Assembly (NCBI GenBank): GCA_019240215.1
Contig: JAFAYQ010000069.1
Location: 1 to 64,000 of the forward strand
Direction: 5' to 3'
DNA length: 64,000 nt
DNA from: Actinomycetota bacterium
GTDB lineage: Bacteria; Actinomycetota; Actinomycetes; Streptosporangiales; Streptosporangiaceae
The position numbers and the translations under genes were made by a program. The notes below the pieces were generated by a model. The model had not been told where the DNA came from. It did no database searches and saw nothing but the letters and a program-made list of their open reading frames with translations. This document shows, piece after piece, positions 24,409-32,890 of the stretch. The stretch's first letter is position 1. Each line of letters begins with the position of its first letter.

Positions 24409-26072
24409 GCGTGAGCCGTTGGGGTGACCGGGTAGTGCCTTACCCGGCCGACCTGGTGCGCGAGTACCGGACCGGCGGGCTGTGGGGCACCCGCACGATC
24501 GCTGATGAGTTCCGCGCGGTGGCGGCCGCCCACCCGGACCGGGACGCGGTCGTCGCGCTGGACGGGCGGCTGACGTTCCGGGAACTGGACGAGGGCAGCG
24601 ACCGGCTGGCGGCCGGGCTGGCCGGGCTCGGGCTGGCCCCCGGCGACCCGGTGCTGTTCCAGGTGACCAACCGGCTGGGGGCGGTGCTGGCCTGGTACGG
24701 GGTGCTCAAGGCGGGGCTGGTGCCGGTGTGCACGCTGGCCGCCCACCGGGGACACGAGATCGGCGGGATCAGCCGCCGGGTGGGCGCGGTCGCCCACCTG
24801 GTCGAGGCCGGGACCGGGAGCTTCGACCTGGTCGCGTTCGCGGCCGAACAGCAGCGCGGCCACCCCACCCTCCGGCACGTGCTGGTCCTCGGCGACCCGG
24901 ACGGCGCCGGGGTCGCGATCGAGACGCTGGGGGCCGGGATCGACCCGGCCGTCGCCCGCAGATGCGTGGCCGAGATCCAGCGCGGGATCGACCCGGACGA
25001 GGTGGCCGTGTTCCAGCTGTCGGGCGGCACCACCGGGGTGCCCAAGGTGATCCCCCGGCTGCACGCCGAGTACTGGTACAACGCGGCCGCCTACGCCCGC
25101 TCCTGGGGCTGGACGCCCGCGACCCGGGTCGCGCACCTGATCCCGATCATCCACAACGCCGGCATCGAGTGCGCGGTGCACGCCCCGCACAGCGTGGGCG
25201 CCGGCCTGGTCCTGGGCTCTGCTGACCTGGCCGAATCCCTGCCTCTGATGGCTATGGAAAAGGCGACCCACGTGCTGCTCGGGCACGCGCACTACCGGGC
25301 GTTCGCCGACCCCCGGTTCCCGGCCGCGGCGGCCGCGCTGACCCAGGTCATCCTGTCCGGGGCCAAGGTCCCGACCGCGCTGTTCGACGACCTGGAACGG
25401 CGCGGCCTGTGGTCCGGGCAGCTGTTCGGGATGGGCGAGGGCATGTTCCTCACCACCCCGCCCGGCTCGCCCCGGCAGGCCCGGGCCACCACCGTCGGCA
25501 CCCCGCTGTCCCCGCGGGACGAGATCCGGGTGGTCGAGCCGGGCGGCGAGGCCGAGGTGCCAGACGGCCAGGTCGGCGAGCTGATCTGCCGGGGGCCGTA
25601 CACGCTGCGCGGCTACTTCGACGCCCCCGACGTCAACCGGACCGCGTTCACCGCCGACGGCTTCTACCGGACCGGGGACCTGGCCACCATCCACACCATC
25701 GACGGTGGCCGTTACGTCAGCATCGAGGGCCGGATCAAGGACCTGATCAGCCGGGGCGGCGAGAAGATCAGCGCCGAAGAGGTGGAGTGGCTGCTGCTGC
25801 GCCACCCGCGCATCACCGCCACCGCGGTGGTGGCGATGCCCGACCCCCGGCTGGGCGAACGAACCTGCGCCTACCTGGTGGTCGAGGGCGAGCCGCTGAC
25901 CCTCGACGACATCCGCGCCCACCTGGCCGGGCTGCAGGTGGCCAAGTTCAAGTGGCCGGAGCACATTGAGCACCTGGCCGAGATCCCCCGCACGTCGGTC
26001 GGCAAGACCGACAAGAAGCGGCTCCAAGCCCAGATCGCGGCCCAGGTCGAGGCCGCCGGAGGTGTGTTGTGA
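24405..26072 (+). CDS. aryl-acid AMP/CoA ligase (DhbE/EntE-like)
   Basis: 555 residues; GTG start overlapping the preceding stop, with GGAGGAGG upstream. Adenylation core motifs: LSGGTTGVPKVIPRLHAEYW (about 204-223), RTGDLATIHTIDGG, GRIKDLISRGGEKI and the catalytic-lysine tail PRTSVGKTDKKRL (about 527-539). The loop IPIIHNAGIECAVHAPHSVG and overall pattern match the 2,3-dihydroxybenzoate-AMP ligase clade rather than fatty acid ligases. It would activate an aromatic acid, possibly as the CoA thioester needed by the neighbouring monooxygenase. No carrier protein gene is adjacent. Confidence 0.9.
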   Translation: MSVSRWGDRVVPYPADLVREYRTGGLWGTRTIADEFRAVAAAHPDRDAVVALDGRLTFRELDEGSDRLAAGLAGLGLAPGDPVLFQVTNRLGAVLAWYGVLKAGLVPVCTLAAHRGHEIGGISRRVGAVAHLVEAGTGSFDLVAFAAEQQRGHPTLRHVLVLGDPDGAGVAIETLGAGIDPAVARRCVAEIQRGIDPDEVAVFQLSGGTTGVPKVIPRLHAEYWYNAAAYARSWGWTPATRVAHLIPIIHNAGIECAVHAPHSVGAGLVLGSADLAESLPLMAMEKATHVLLGHAHYRAFADPRFPAAAAALTQVILSGAKVPTALFDDLERRGLWSGQLFGMGEGMFLTTPPGSPRQARATTVGTPLSPRDEIRVVEPGGEAEVPDGQVGELICRGPYTLRGYFDAPDVNRTAFTADGFYRTGDLATIHTIDGGRYVSIEGRIKDLISRGGEKISAEEVEWLLLRHPRITATAVVAMPDPRLGERTCAYLVVEGEPLTLDDIRAHLAGLQVAKFKWPEHIEHLAEIPRTSVGKTDKKRLQAQIAAQVEAAGGVL

Positions 26073-26857
26073 CCACTCATCGGATCGGGCTGATCGTGCC
26101 CAGCTCCAACGTCACCGTCGAGACCGAGGTGCCGGCCCTGCTGGCCCGGCACGCCAGCGCCCGGTTCTCGTTCCACTCCAGCCGGATGCGGATGGCGCAG
26201 GTCTCGCCGGAGGAACTGCGGGCCATGAACGCCCAGCGCGAACGCTGCGTGGCCGAGCTGGCCGACGCCCGCGTGGACGCGCTGCTGTACGCCTGCCTGG
26301 TGGCGGTGATGGCCCAGGGGCCGGGCGAGCACCGGCGCACCGAAGCGGCCCTCACCGGCCAGCTGGCCGGACCCGCGCACTTTGGCAGCACAGCCCAGGC
26401 CCCCGCGGTCCTGTCGTCGGCGGGCGCGCTGGTCGAGGGGCTGCAGGCGCTCGGCGCCCGGCGGATCGCCCTGGTCACCCCCTACCTGCGCCCGCTGGCC
26501 GAGCAGGTGGTCGGCTACCTGGAGGCCGAGGGCTTCGAGGTGGCCGACTGGGCCGCGCTCGAGGTCGGCGACAACACCGCGGTCGGCTGCATCCCCGGCG
26601 AGGAGGTCATGGCGGCCGCCCGCGGCCTCGACCTGGCCGGGGTGGACGCGCTGGTCATCTCGGCCTGCGTGCAGATGCCGTCGCTGGACCTGATCGGGCC
26701 GGCCGAGCAGGAGTTCGGTCTGCCGGTGCTGTCGGCCGCCACCGCCGGCGCCTACGCGCTGCTGCGCCACCTGGGGCTGCCGCCCGCGCTGCCGGGGGCC
26801 GGGCAGCTGCTGGCGACCGGCTCGGCCGCCCGGCCGCCTCTACAATCGCGGTCATGA
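26069..26857 (+). CDS. maleate isomerase/arylmalonate decarboxylase family protein
   Basis: 262 residues, GTG start overlapping the ligase stop. Asp/Glu-racemase-superfamily layout with two catalytic cysteines: ALLYACLVAVMAQGPGEH (about residue 78) and ALVISACVQMPSLD (about residue 198), and the N-terminal GLIVPSSNVTVETEVPALLA typical of maleate cis-trans isomerase. Known members isomerise maleate to fumarate in nicotinate and related pathways; arylmalonate decarboxylases share the fold. Either would fit an aromatic degradation operon; maleate isomerase is the closer match. Confidence 0.85.
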   Translation: MTTHRIGLIVPSSNVTVETEVPALLARHASARFSFHSSRMRMAQVSPEELRAMNAQRERCVAELADARVDALLYACLVAVMAQGPGEHRRTEAALTGQLAGPAHFGSTAQAPAVLSSAGALVEGLQALGARRIALVTPYLRPLAEQVVGYLEAEGFEVADWAALEVGDNTAVGCIPGEEVMAAARGLDLAGVDALVISACVQMPSLDLIGPAEQEFGLPVLSAATAGAYALLRHLGLPPALPGAGQLLATGSAARPPLQSRS

Positions 26858-27564
26858 CGACCAGCTCATCGAAGAACGCCGGCCAACGGCCCAGCACGGC
26901 CCGCCGCGAGCTGGTCGAGAACGAGATCTACGAGCACGCGATCCGGCTGTTCGCCGAGCGCGGGTTCGCCGGCACCAGCCTGCAGGACATCGCCGACGCG
27001 CTCGGTATCACCCGCCCGGCCCTCTACTACTACGTCAAGAGCAAGGACGAGCTGCTGGCCAAGCTGGCGGCCGACGTGGCGGGCGGCTCGGCCGCCCAGA
27101 TCACCGAGATCGCCCAGCGCACCGACCTGGACGCGGTCGGCAAGCTGCGCGAGATCGTCCGCGAGAACGTGCTCCGCCAGGCCCACCAGCCCGAGCGGTT
27201 CCGGCTGATGATCCGGTCGGAGGCCGAGCTGCCGCCCGAGCTGTCGCACACCTACGCGGCCAGCCGCCGGGCGGTGCTGGCCGCGATCACCGGGGTCATC
27301 GAGGACGGGATCCGGGCGGGCCTATTCCGGCCGGTCGACGCACGGGTCGCCGCGCTCGGGGTGATCGGCATGGGCAACTGGGTGGCCTGGTGGTTCAAGC
27401 CCGGCCACGACCAGGCCGAGGCCGACGCCGAGCAGCTGGCCGACACCGCCATCGCCGGCCTGCTGCGGGCCGACGGCCACGTCCCCGACGACGACGGGCC
27501 GGCCGCCGCCCTCAAGCTGCTGCGCCAGGACATCGACCACCTGGAACGGATCATCAAGAGCTGA
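26854..27564 (+). CDS. TetR-family regulator of the aromatic cluster
   Basis: 236 residues, ATG overlapping the upstream stop (ATGA). HTH: IRLFAERGFAGTSLQDIADA then GITRPALYYYVKSKDELLAK. The C-terminal ligand domain resembles regulators of CoA-thioester catabolism (KstR2/PaaR-like length), so an acyl- or aryl-CoA effector is possible. Being the fourth gene of the rightward operon, it is probably autoregulated through the palindrome at 22685-22700. Confidence 0.9.
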   Translation: MTTSSSKNAGQRPSTARRELVENEIYEHAIRLFAERGFAGTSLQDIADALGITRPALYYYVKSKDELLAKLAADVAGGSAAQITEIAQRTDLDAVGKLREIVRENVLRQAHQPERFRLMIRSEAELPPELSHTYAASRRAVLAAITGVIEDGIRAGLFRPVDARVAALGVIGMGNWVAWWFKPGHDQAEADAEQLADTAIAGLLRADGHVPDDDGPAAALKLLRQDIDHLERIIKS

Positions 27565-27596
27565 GATCGCATTCGTTCGACGTTTTCGTTAAAATA

Positions 27597-27625
27597 TTGA
27601 CGAATTCGTAAAGCGCGCATACTGT
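27597..27625 (+). promoter_or_regulatory. promoter of the VOC-hydrolase operon
   Basis: TTGACG (27597-27602), 17-bp spacer, TACTGT (27620-27625), in an unusually AT-rich spot. TTCGTTAAA upstream and TTCGTAAAG inside the spacer form an imperfect direct repeat that may be an operator. The next gene starts 44 bp downstream. Confidence 0.55.
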
Positions 27626-27668
27626 CGGGAGAGTAGGGACAGAACTTTCACCCGACAGGAGGCTGGGC

Positions 27669-28310
27669 ATGACCGGGATGGATCACCGCGTCCAAGGGGT
27701 CGACCACGCCGCGTTCCCGACGTTCGACCCGGCCGGTACCGTGCGGTTCTACCGGGACGTCCTCGGGTTCCCGGTGGTGCACTCGATCTGCGCCGCGGGC
27801 TGGGGACCGGAGGACCACCCCGACTTCATCCACTTCTTCTTCGACATCGGCAACGACGACCGGCTGGCGTTCTTCTACTACTTCGGGACCACACCGTGGG
27901 GTGATTCCGACCGCGGCGACGCCTACGCCTCGTTCGGGCCGGAGGTGCCGGAGTACTTCATCCGCTCCCGGCACCTGGCCATCCACGTCGACAACTACGA
28001 CGACCTGATGGAGTACCGGCGCCGCCTGGACGAGTCGCAGTGGCCGGTCGAGATGCAGATCCAGCACGAGACGATCGAGTCGATATACACCCACGACCCC
28101 AACGGCTACATGATCGAGCTGACCCGGGCCATGCGGCCGGTCACCCCGCAGGAGGACCTGGACGCCAACCTGACCATCGACGCCCTGCTGGACGTGGTGG
28201 CCGAGCCGGACCCGTCGTTCGGCAAGCTGCTGGCGCGCAAGGCCGAGCTGATCGTTCAGCGGGCGGCCGACTGGGAGCTGACCCAGGCGGGCGAGACGGC
28301 CGGGAAATGA
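27669..28310 (+). CDS. VOC-superfamily protein (glyoxalase/extradiol dioxygenase fold)
   Basis: 213 residues; CAGGAGG 7 bp before the ATG. Metal-site pattern of the fold: GVDHAAFPTFDPAGTVRFYRDVLGFP (given in parts: GVDHAAF and FYRDVLGFP), RHLAIHVDNYDDLM and the distal Glu in NGYMIELTRAM, giving two His and one Glu. Aromatic residues are frequent in the pocket (FIHFFFD, FFYYFG). It may be a ring-cleaving dioxygenase or an isomerase/lyase of the pathway; catalytic type is not decidable. A 60-residue helical C-terminal extension is unusual for single-module VOC proteins. Confidence 0.85.
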   Translation: MTGMDHRVQGVDHAAFPTFDPAGTVRFYRDVLGFPVVHSICAAGWGPEDHPDFIHFFFDIGNDDRLAFFYYFGTTPWGDSDRGDAYASFGPEVPEYFIRSRHLAIHVDNYDDLMEYRRRLDESQWPVEMQIQHETIESIYTHDPNGYMIELTRAMRPVTPQEDLDANLTIDALLDVVAEPDPSFGKLLARKAELIVQRAADWELTQAGETAGK

Positions 28311-28555
28311 CCGCGCTCTACGTGCTCGACGTGCCCGAGAACACCCCGCTGGCCAAGGTCGCGGCGCAGGACCCGCAGGTCACGGTGGGCCGGATCGGGC
28401 CTTACTTCGAGATCACGTCGGCCGGGCCGATCGTGATCGACCGGCGGGCGACCGGCTGCCGCCACGCGGTCTGGTACAGCTCGGTGGCGGGGGTGGCCCG
28501 CGACAGCCACATCGTCCAGCACGACAAGAACGCGCTGCGGGTGGAGCCGGTTTGA
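28307..28555 (+). CDS. small hypothetical protein of the aromatic cluster
   Basis: 82 residues, ATG overlapping the VOC stop (ATGA) and its own stop overlapping the next start (TTGA). Beta-rich, with RIGPYFEITSAGPIVIDRRA and a single Cys-His pair (TGCRHAVWYSS). Tight coupling between two enzyme genes implies a function in the same pathway, perhaps a subunit of one neighbour. No family recognised. Confidence 0.75.
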   Translation: MTALYVLDVPENTPLAKVAAQDPQVTVGRIGPYFEITSAGPIVIDRRATGCRHAVWYSSVAGVARDSHIVQHDKNALRVEPV

Positions 28556-29799
28556 GTTCCAGCGAGCGGCTCGGGGCCGGGCGGTACCTTGCGGCTGGTG
28601 AGCGGCCGGCGTCGGCCGTGACCTCGGTGCACGAGCTGACCACGGCCGACGGCGCCACCGTGCGCGGCGTGCTGGTCACCGTGCCCGGCGCCCGCACCGT
28701 GGTGTGCCTGATGCACCCGCGCCAGGACCTGACCCACCACCCGCTGGTCCCGCTGCTGCTGCGGGCCGGGGCGGCGGTGTGGACCCAGCACACCCGGTCG
28801 GTCAACAACGACCTGTCGCTGCTGCACGAGCAGGCGCTGCTCGACGTCGCGGCCGGACTGGTGTTCCTGCGTGAGCAGGGGTTCGCCTCGCTGGTCACGC
28901 TCGGGCACTCCGGGGGCGGGCCGCTGTTCGCCTTTTATCTGGAGCAGGCCGGGCGGGCGGCGGGCGAGCGGCTGACCGCGACCCCGGGCGGGCGGCCGGT
29001 CAAGCTCGGTGACGCCGAGCTGCCGGTGGCCGACGGGGCGATCTTCCTGGCCCCGCACCCGGGCCAGGGCCAGCTGCTGCTGCACTGCATCGACCCGTCG
29101 GTGGCCGACGAGCAGGACCCGCTGTCGGTGCTGCCCGGGCTGGACCCGTTCGACCCGGCCAACGGGTTCGCCGAGCCGCCCGCCAGCTCCGCCTACGACC
29201 CGGAGTTCCTGGCCCGGTACCGGGCGGCCCAGCGCGAGCGGGTGGCGCGGATCGACGCGGTCGCCCGCGAGCAGCTGGCGGGGGCGAACGCGGCCCGGAA
29301 GGCGTTCAAGGCCACCGGGGCGGCGGCCGACCGGCGGCGGTCGCTGGCGCCGCACGTCATCACCGTGTTCCGCACCGACGCCGACCCGCGCACCGTCGAC
29401 CTGTCGCTGGACCCGAACGAGCGGCCGTACGGTTCGCTGTTCGGGCGGCGGCCCGACCTGATCGACTACGGGCTGGTCGGGTTCGGGCGGCTGACCACCC
29501 CGGAGGCGTGGCTGTCGACCTGGTCGGGGCTGAGCTCGCGGGCCGGCTTCGTCCGCTGCGCGCCCGGGGTCACCGTGCCCTCTTTGTTCATCGAGCTGAC
29601 CGGGGACCAGGCGGCGTTCCCGGCCGACAGCCGGCGCATGATCGAGGCGCTGGGGGCCGAGGACCTGACCACCGCGACGGTCCGCGGGCTGCACTTCGGC
29701 GGCGCCATCAGTGACGGCGAGCCGACCGGGAACGAGCTGGCGGCGGCCGAGATCACGGCCTGGCTGGTCAAGCGGCACGAGCTGACGCCACCGGGCTGA
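28552..29799 (+). CDS. alpha/beta-hydrolase-like protein
   Basis: 415 residues with a TTG start coupled to the previous gene. The nucleophile elbow is LVTLGHSGGGPLFAFYLEQA (Ser at about residue 124), with the preceding VVCLMHPRQDLTHHPLVPLL as oxyanion strand region and a late LHFGGAISDGEP histidine candidate. Larger than simple esterases, so it has an inserted cap. It could hydrolyse a ring-cleavage or thioester intermediate; inferred from context only. Confidence 0.82.
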   Translation: MSSSERLGAGRYLAAGERPASAVTSVHELTTADGATVRGVLVTVPGARTVVCLMHPRQDLTHHPLVPLLLRAGAAVWTQHTRSVNNDLSLLHEQALLDVAAGLVFLREQGFASLVTLGHSGGGPLFAFYLEQAGRAAGERLTATPGGRPVKLGDAELPVADGAIFLAPHPGQGQLLLHCIDPSVADEQDPLSVLPGLDPFDPANGFAEPPASSAYDPEFLARYRAAQRERVARIDAVAREQLAGANAARKAFKATGAAADRRRSLAPHVITVFRTDADPRTVDLSLDPNERPYGSLFGRRPDLIDYGLVGFGRLTTPEAWLSTWSGLSSRAGFVRCAPGVTVPSLFIELTGDQAAFPADSRRMIEALGAEDLTTATVRGLHFGGAISDGEPTGNELAAAEITAWLVKRHELTPPG

Positions 29800-29883
29800 G
29801 GTTCTCGCCCCCCTGACCAGCCGGGCGCCTCTACCCCGCCTGCCATCCTCGAATCTCGCTTGCCACCCTTGCCCGTCATCATT

Positions 29884-29914
29884 ATGTTAGCGACTAACAT
29901 GTTAGCTGCTAACA
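29884..29914. promoter_or_regulatory. tandem palindromic TetR operator upstream of an MFS gene
   Basis: Two near-identical 13-bp palindromes GTTAGcgaCTAAC (29886-29898) and GTTAGctgCTAAC (29901-29913), centres 15 bp apart; flanks extend the first to 17 bp (ATGTTAG/CTAACAT). The second touches the ribosome site of the MFS gene, so binding would block initiation. The TetR encoded at 31411 is the obvious candidate. Confidence 0.85.
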
Positions 29915-29926
29915 GGAGGCGTGATG

Positions 29927-31414
29927 ATGGCCAGACGATGGTGGATGCTGGGCGTGACCTGCCTTTCGGTGGTCGTGGTGAACCTCGATCTGACCATCCT
30001 CAACATCGCGCTGCCGGCCATCTCGGACGCCTTGCACGCGAGCACCGGGGACCTGCAGTGGCTGGTGGACGCCTACGCGCTGGTGTTCGCGGGGGTGATG
30101 GTGCCGGCCGGGATCCTCGGCGACCGGCTCGGCCGCAAGCGGCTGCTGCTGGCCGGGCTGGCGGTGTTCCTGATCGCGTCGCTGTGGTGCGCGCTGTCGA
30201 CCTCGGCCGGTGAGCTCATCGCGGCCCGGGCGCTGATGGGGCTGGGGGCGGGCATCGTGTTCCCGCTGGCGCTGGTCGCGGCCGCGTTCGGCGCCGAGGA
30301 ACGGCCGAAGGCCATCGGCATCCTGACCGCCGGGATCGCGCTCGGCCTCCCGCTCGGGCCGGTCCTGGGCGGCCTGCTGCTGCAGAGCTTTTCCTGGGCC
30401 TCGGTGTTCTGGATCAACGTGCCCGCGGCCGGGGTGACGCTGGCCGCCGGCGCCGTGCTGATGCCCGAGTCACGCAACCCCACCGCGCCGCCGCTGGACG
30501 GCCTCGGCGCCCTGCTGTGCCCGGCCACGGTCACCTGCCTGGTCTGGGGCGTCATCAACGGCCCCGAGCACGGCTGGACGGCGCCATCCAGCTGGCTGCC
30601 GCTGGCCGCGGCGGCGCTGCTGCTGGCCACCTTCGTCGTCCGCGAGCACCGGTCGGCGCACCCGCTCATCGACCCGGCCTGGTGGCGCGACCGGCGGTTC
30701 ACCGCGGGGACGGCCGCCTCGGTGGCCGTCTCGGTGGCGCTGTACGGGATCTTGTTCGTGACCCCGCAGTACCTGCAGAGCGTGCTCGGGGACAGCCCCG
30801 GCCGCGCCGGGTTGCGGCTGCTGCCGCTGATGGGCGGCCTGCTGATCGCGGGCGGGGTGGCGGGCCAGGCCGAGCGCCGGGCCGGGACCAGGGTCACGGT
30901 GGCGGCCGGGCTGGCCCTGCTGGCCGGCGGGCTGGCCGTGCTCAGCCAGGTCCGGCTGGCCACCGGTTACCCGGTCGCCGCGGCCGGGCTGAGCTTGTGC
31001 GGGCTGGGGACCGGCGCGGCCATGGCCGTCGCCATCAACGCGGTCATGGCCGCGGTCGGCGGCGACGAGGCCGGCATCGGCGCCTCCGTCAACAGCGCGC
31101 TGCGGCAGATCGGCGGCGCGGTCACCGTGGCCGCCCTGGGCGGCGTGCTGTCCACCGCCTACACCCGCGACCTGCGCCCGGCGCTGGCCGGGCTGCCGGG
31201 CCGCGACGCGGCCGCCGCCCGCGCCTCCGTCGCCCAGGCGGTGCGGGTCGCCAGCGGTCTGCACCCGGGTGGCGCGGCCCTCCGGGTCGCGGCCGGGACC
31301 GCGTTCCTGCACGGCCTGAGCATCGTCATGCTCAGCTGCGCGGCCGTTTCGGCGGCCGCCATCGGTGTCAGCTGGCGCTATCTGCCCGGGCGGTGCGCGA
31401 CGATGAACAGGTGA
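29927..31414 (+). CDS. MFS drug transporter, DHA2 (EmrB/QacA) type
   Basis: 495 residues from the ATG at 29927, which is 7 bp after AGGAGG; an ATG at 29924 and GTG at 29921 are alternatives. Fourteen hydrophobic helices; signature segments VNLDLTILNIALPAISDALH, GILGDRLGRKRLLLAGLAVF (motif A) and GLPLGPVLGGLLLQSFSWAS (motif C). A proton-coupled multidrug exporter, followed by its TetR with a 4-bp overlap. Regulated by the two palindromes in front. Confidence 0.93.
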   Translation: MARRWWMLGVTCLSVVVVNLDLTILNIALPAISDALHASTGDLQWLVDAYALVFAGVMVPAGILGDRLGRKRLLLAGLAVFLIASLWCALSTSAGELIAARALMGLGAGIVFPLALVAAAFGAEERPKAIGILTAGIALGLPLGPVLGGLLLQSFSWASVFWINVPAAGVTLAAGAVLMPESRNPTAPPLDGLGALLCPATVTCLVWGVINGPEHGWTAPSSWLPLAAAALLLATFVVREHRSAHPLIDPAWWRDRRFTAGTAASVAVSVALYGILFVTPQYLQSVLGDSPGRAGLRLLPLMGGLLIAGGVAGQAERRAGTRVTVAAGLALLAGGLAVLSQVRLATGYPVAAAGLSLCGLGTGAAMAVAINAVMAAVGGDEAGIGASVNSALRQIGGAVTVAALGGVLSTAYTRDLRPALAGLPGRDAAAARASVAQAVRVASGLHPGGAALRVAAGTAFLHGLSIVMLSCAAVSAAAIGVSWRYLPGRCATMNR

Positions 31415-31986
31415 CCCAACCCGAACCGGACTGGCGGCAGCGTAAGAAGGCGGCGACCCACGACCGTATCCGGGCCAGCGCGCTGCGGCTGTTCACCGAG
31501 CAGGGCTACGACACGACCACCGTCGAGCAGATCGCGGCGGCGGCGGGCGTCTCGCACATGACGTTCTTCCGTTACTTCCCCACCAAGGAAGACGTGGCCC
31601 TGTCCGACACCTACGACCCGCTGCTGGCCACCCTGCTGGCCCGCACCCCAGCGGCCTGGCCGCTCGCCCGGCGGATCCGGGCCGCGCTGCTCGAAGGACT
31701 CGAAGAGGTCTACGGCACCGACCGGGCGGCGCTGCTGGCCCAGAACAAGCTGATCGTGTCCACCCCGGTGCTGCGGGAACGGCTGTGGGCCGACCAGATG
31801 GCCACCCAGCAGCTGATCCTGCAGGCGCTGGGGCCGGAGCCCAGCTTCCCGACCCGGGTCACGGTCGCCGCCTGCCTGGCCGCCGCCAGCACCGCGGTCG
31901 TCGCCTGGGTCGAGAACGACGGCCAGCCGGAGCTGCCCGACCTCATCAGCCAGGCCTTCGAAGCCCTCACCAGGGCGGCCAGCTGA
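31411..31986 (+). CDS. TetR-family repressor of the MFS exporter
   Basis: 191 residues, GTG start overlapping the exporter stop (GTGA). HTH: LRLFTEQGYDTTTVEQIAAA then GVSHMTFFRYFPTKEDVALS. Member of the two-gene exporter-repressor operon; expected to bind the tandem GTTAG-CTAAC palindromes and release them on binding the drug. Confidence 0.92.
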   Translation: MTQPEPDWRQRKKAATHDRIRASALRLFTEQGYDTTTVEQIAAAAGVSHMTFFRYFPTKEDVALSDTYDPLLATLLARTPAAWPLARRIRAALLEGLEEVYGTDRAALLAQNKLIVSTPVLRERLWADQMATQQLILQALGPEPSFPTRVTVAACLAAASTAVVAWVENDGQPELPDLISQAFEALTRAAS

Positions 31987-32059
31987 CCGGTCCCTGGTCT
32001 TCACCGGCCAGGGGGCCGGGGCCTTCCGCTGAGCCGGGCGCGGGCGTCAGGATGTGATC

Positions 32060-32890
32060 ATGCCCTGGTTTCCTGATTTCGTCAGCGCGGTCGAACTCGT
32101 CCGCCAGCAGGATCGCGACCGCGGGCGGGCCGACCCGGTCGGCCAGTACTTCAGCGCCCTCAACCGGGGTGACCCGCACGTACTGGAGTCGGCCTGGCCG
32201 GGCCGGGTGGTGGTCTACGACCCCAAGGCCGGCGAGGTCCGCGGCCACCAGGCGCTGCGTCACTTCGTCCACCAGAACAAGGCGTGGCTGGCCGGGCTGG
32301 GCGCCCGGACCGAGACGGTGGCGGCCACCCAGGCCGGCGGCCGGGCGGTGGTCGAGATCCTCGCCCACCTGACCGTGCGGGGGCAGCCGGTGGCCTGGCC
32401 GATCGCGGTGGTGGCGGAGATGCCGGACGAGCTGTCGGTGGTGTTCCGCACCTACTGCAGCCAGTGGCCGGTCGACGGGCGGCGGCCCGTGCGGCCGCCG
32501 GTGCTGTCACCGGAGCCGTGCCCGCTCCCGGACGTGGTCGGCTCCTTCCAGGCGGCGCTGACCAAGGGTGACCTGGAGGCGGTGCTGGCCACGTTCGATC
32601 CCGGTGGGTACTACCGCGAGCCGATCGGGCCCCACGCCGTCCACCGCGGGCCGTCCGAGCTGCGGTCGTTCTTCACCCGCACGTTCAGCGACGGCGGCGG
32701 CATCGGCCTGCAGGACTGCGCGGTGACCGACGACGGGGTGCGCTGCGCGCTGGAGTACAACTGCGTCCGCTGGGGCCAGCACGACCTGCCGCCGCAGGCC
32801 GGGCTGAGCGTCTGCGAGCGCGACCCGGGCGGGCAGCTGGCCGCGGTCCGGGTCTACGACGACGTGACCCCGCCCGCCGACCTGACTTGA
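32060..32890 (+). CDS. protein with two SnoaL-like (NTF2-fold) domains
   Basis: 276 residues. Two successive halves each start with a helix and the pattern of SnoaL-like polyketide-cyclase folds: GQYFSALNRGDPHVLESAWP and SFQAALTKGDLEAVLATFDP, each followed by a GHQAL/GPSEL ligand strand and a terminal beta sheet. Such proteins are cyclases, isomerases or lipid/small-molecule binders. The 3' end overlaps the convergent MFS gene by 37 bp. No partner identifies its substrate. Confidence 0.8.
   Translation: MPWFPDFVSAVELVRQQDRDRGRADPVGQYFSALNRGDPHVLESAWPGRVVVYDPKAGEVRGHQALRHFVHQNKAWLAGLGARTETVAATQAGGRAVVEILAHLTVRGQPVAWPIAVVAEMPDELSVVFRTYCSQWPVDGRRPVRPPVLSPEPCPLPDVVGSFQAALTKGDLEAVLATFDPGGYYREPIGPHAVHRGPSELRSFFTRTFSDGGGIGLQDCAVTDDGVRCALEYNCVRWGQHDLPPQAGLSVCERDPGGQLAAVRVYDDVTPPADLT

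Noticed and set aside
31992-32013. Weak 6-bp stem after the TetR gene as a terminator
   Set aside because: Too short to distinguish from chance in GC-rich sequence.
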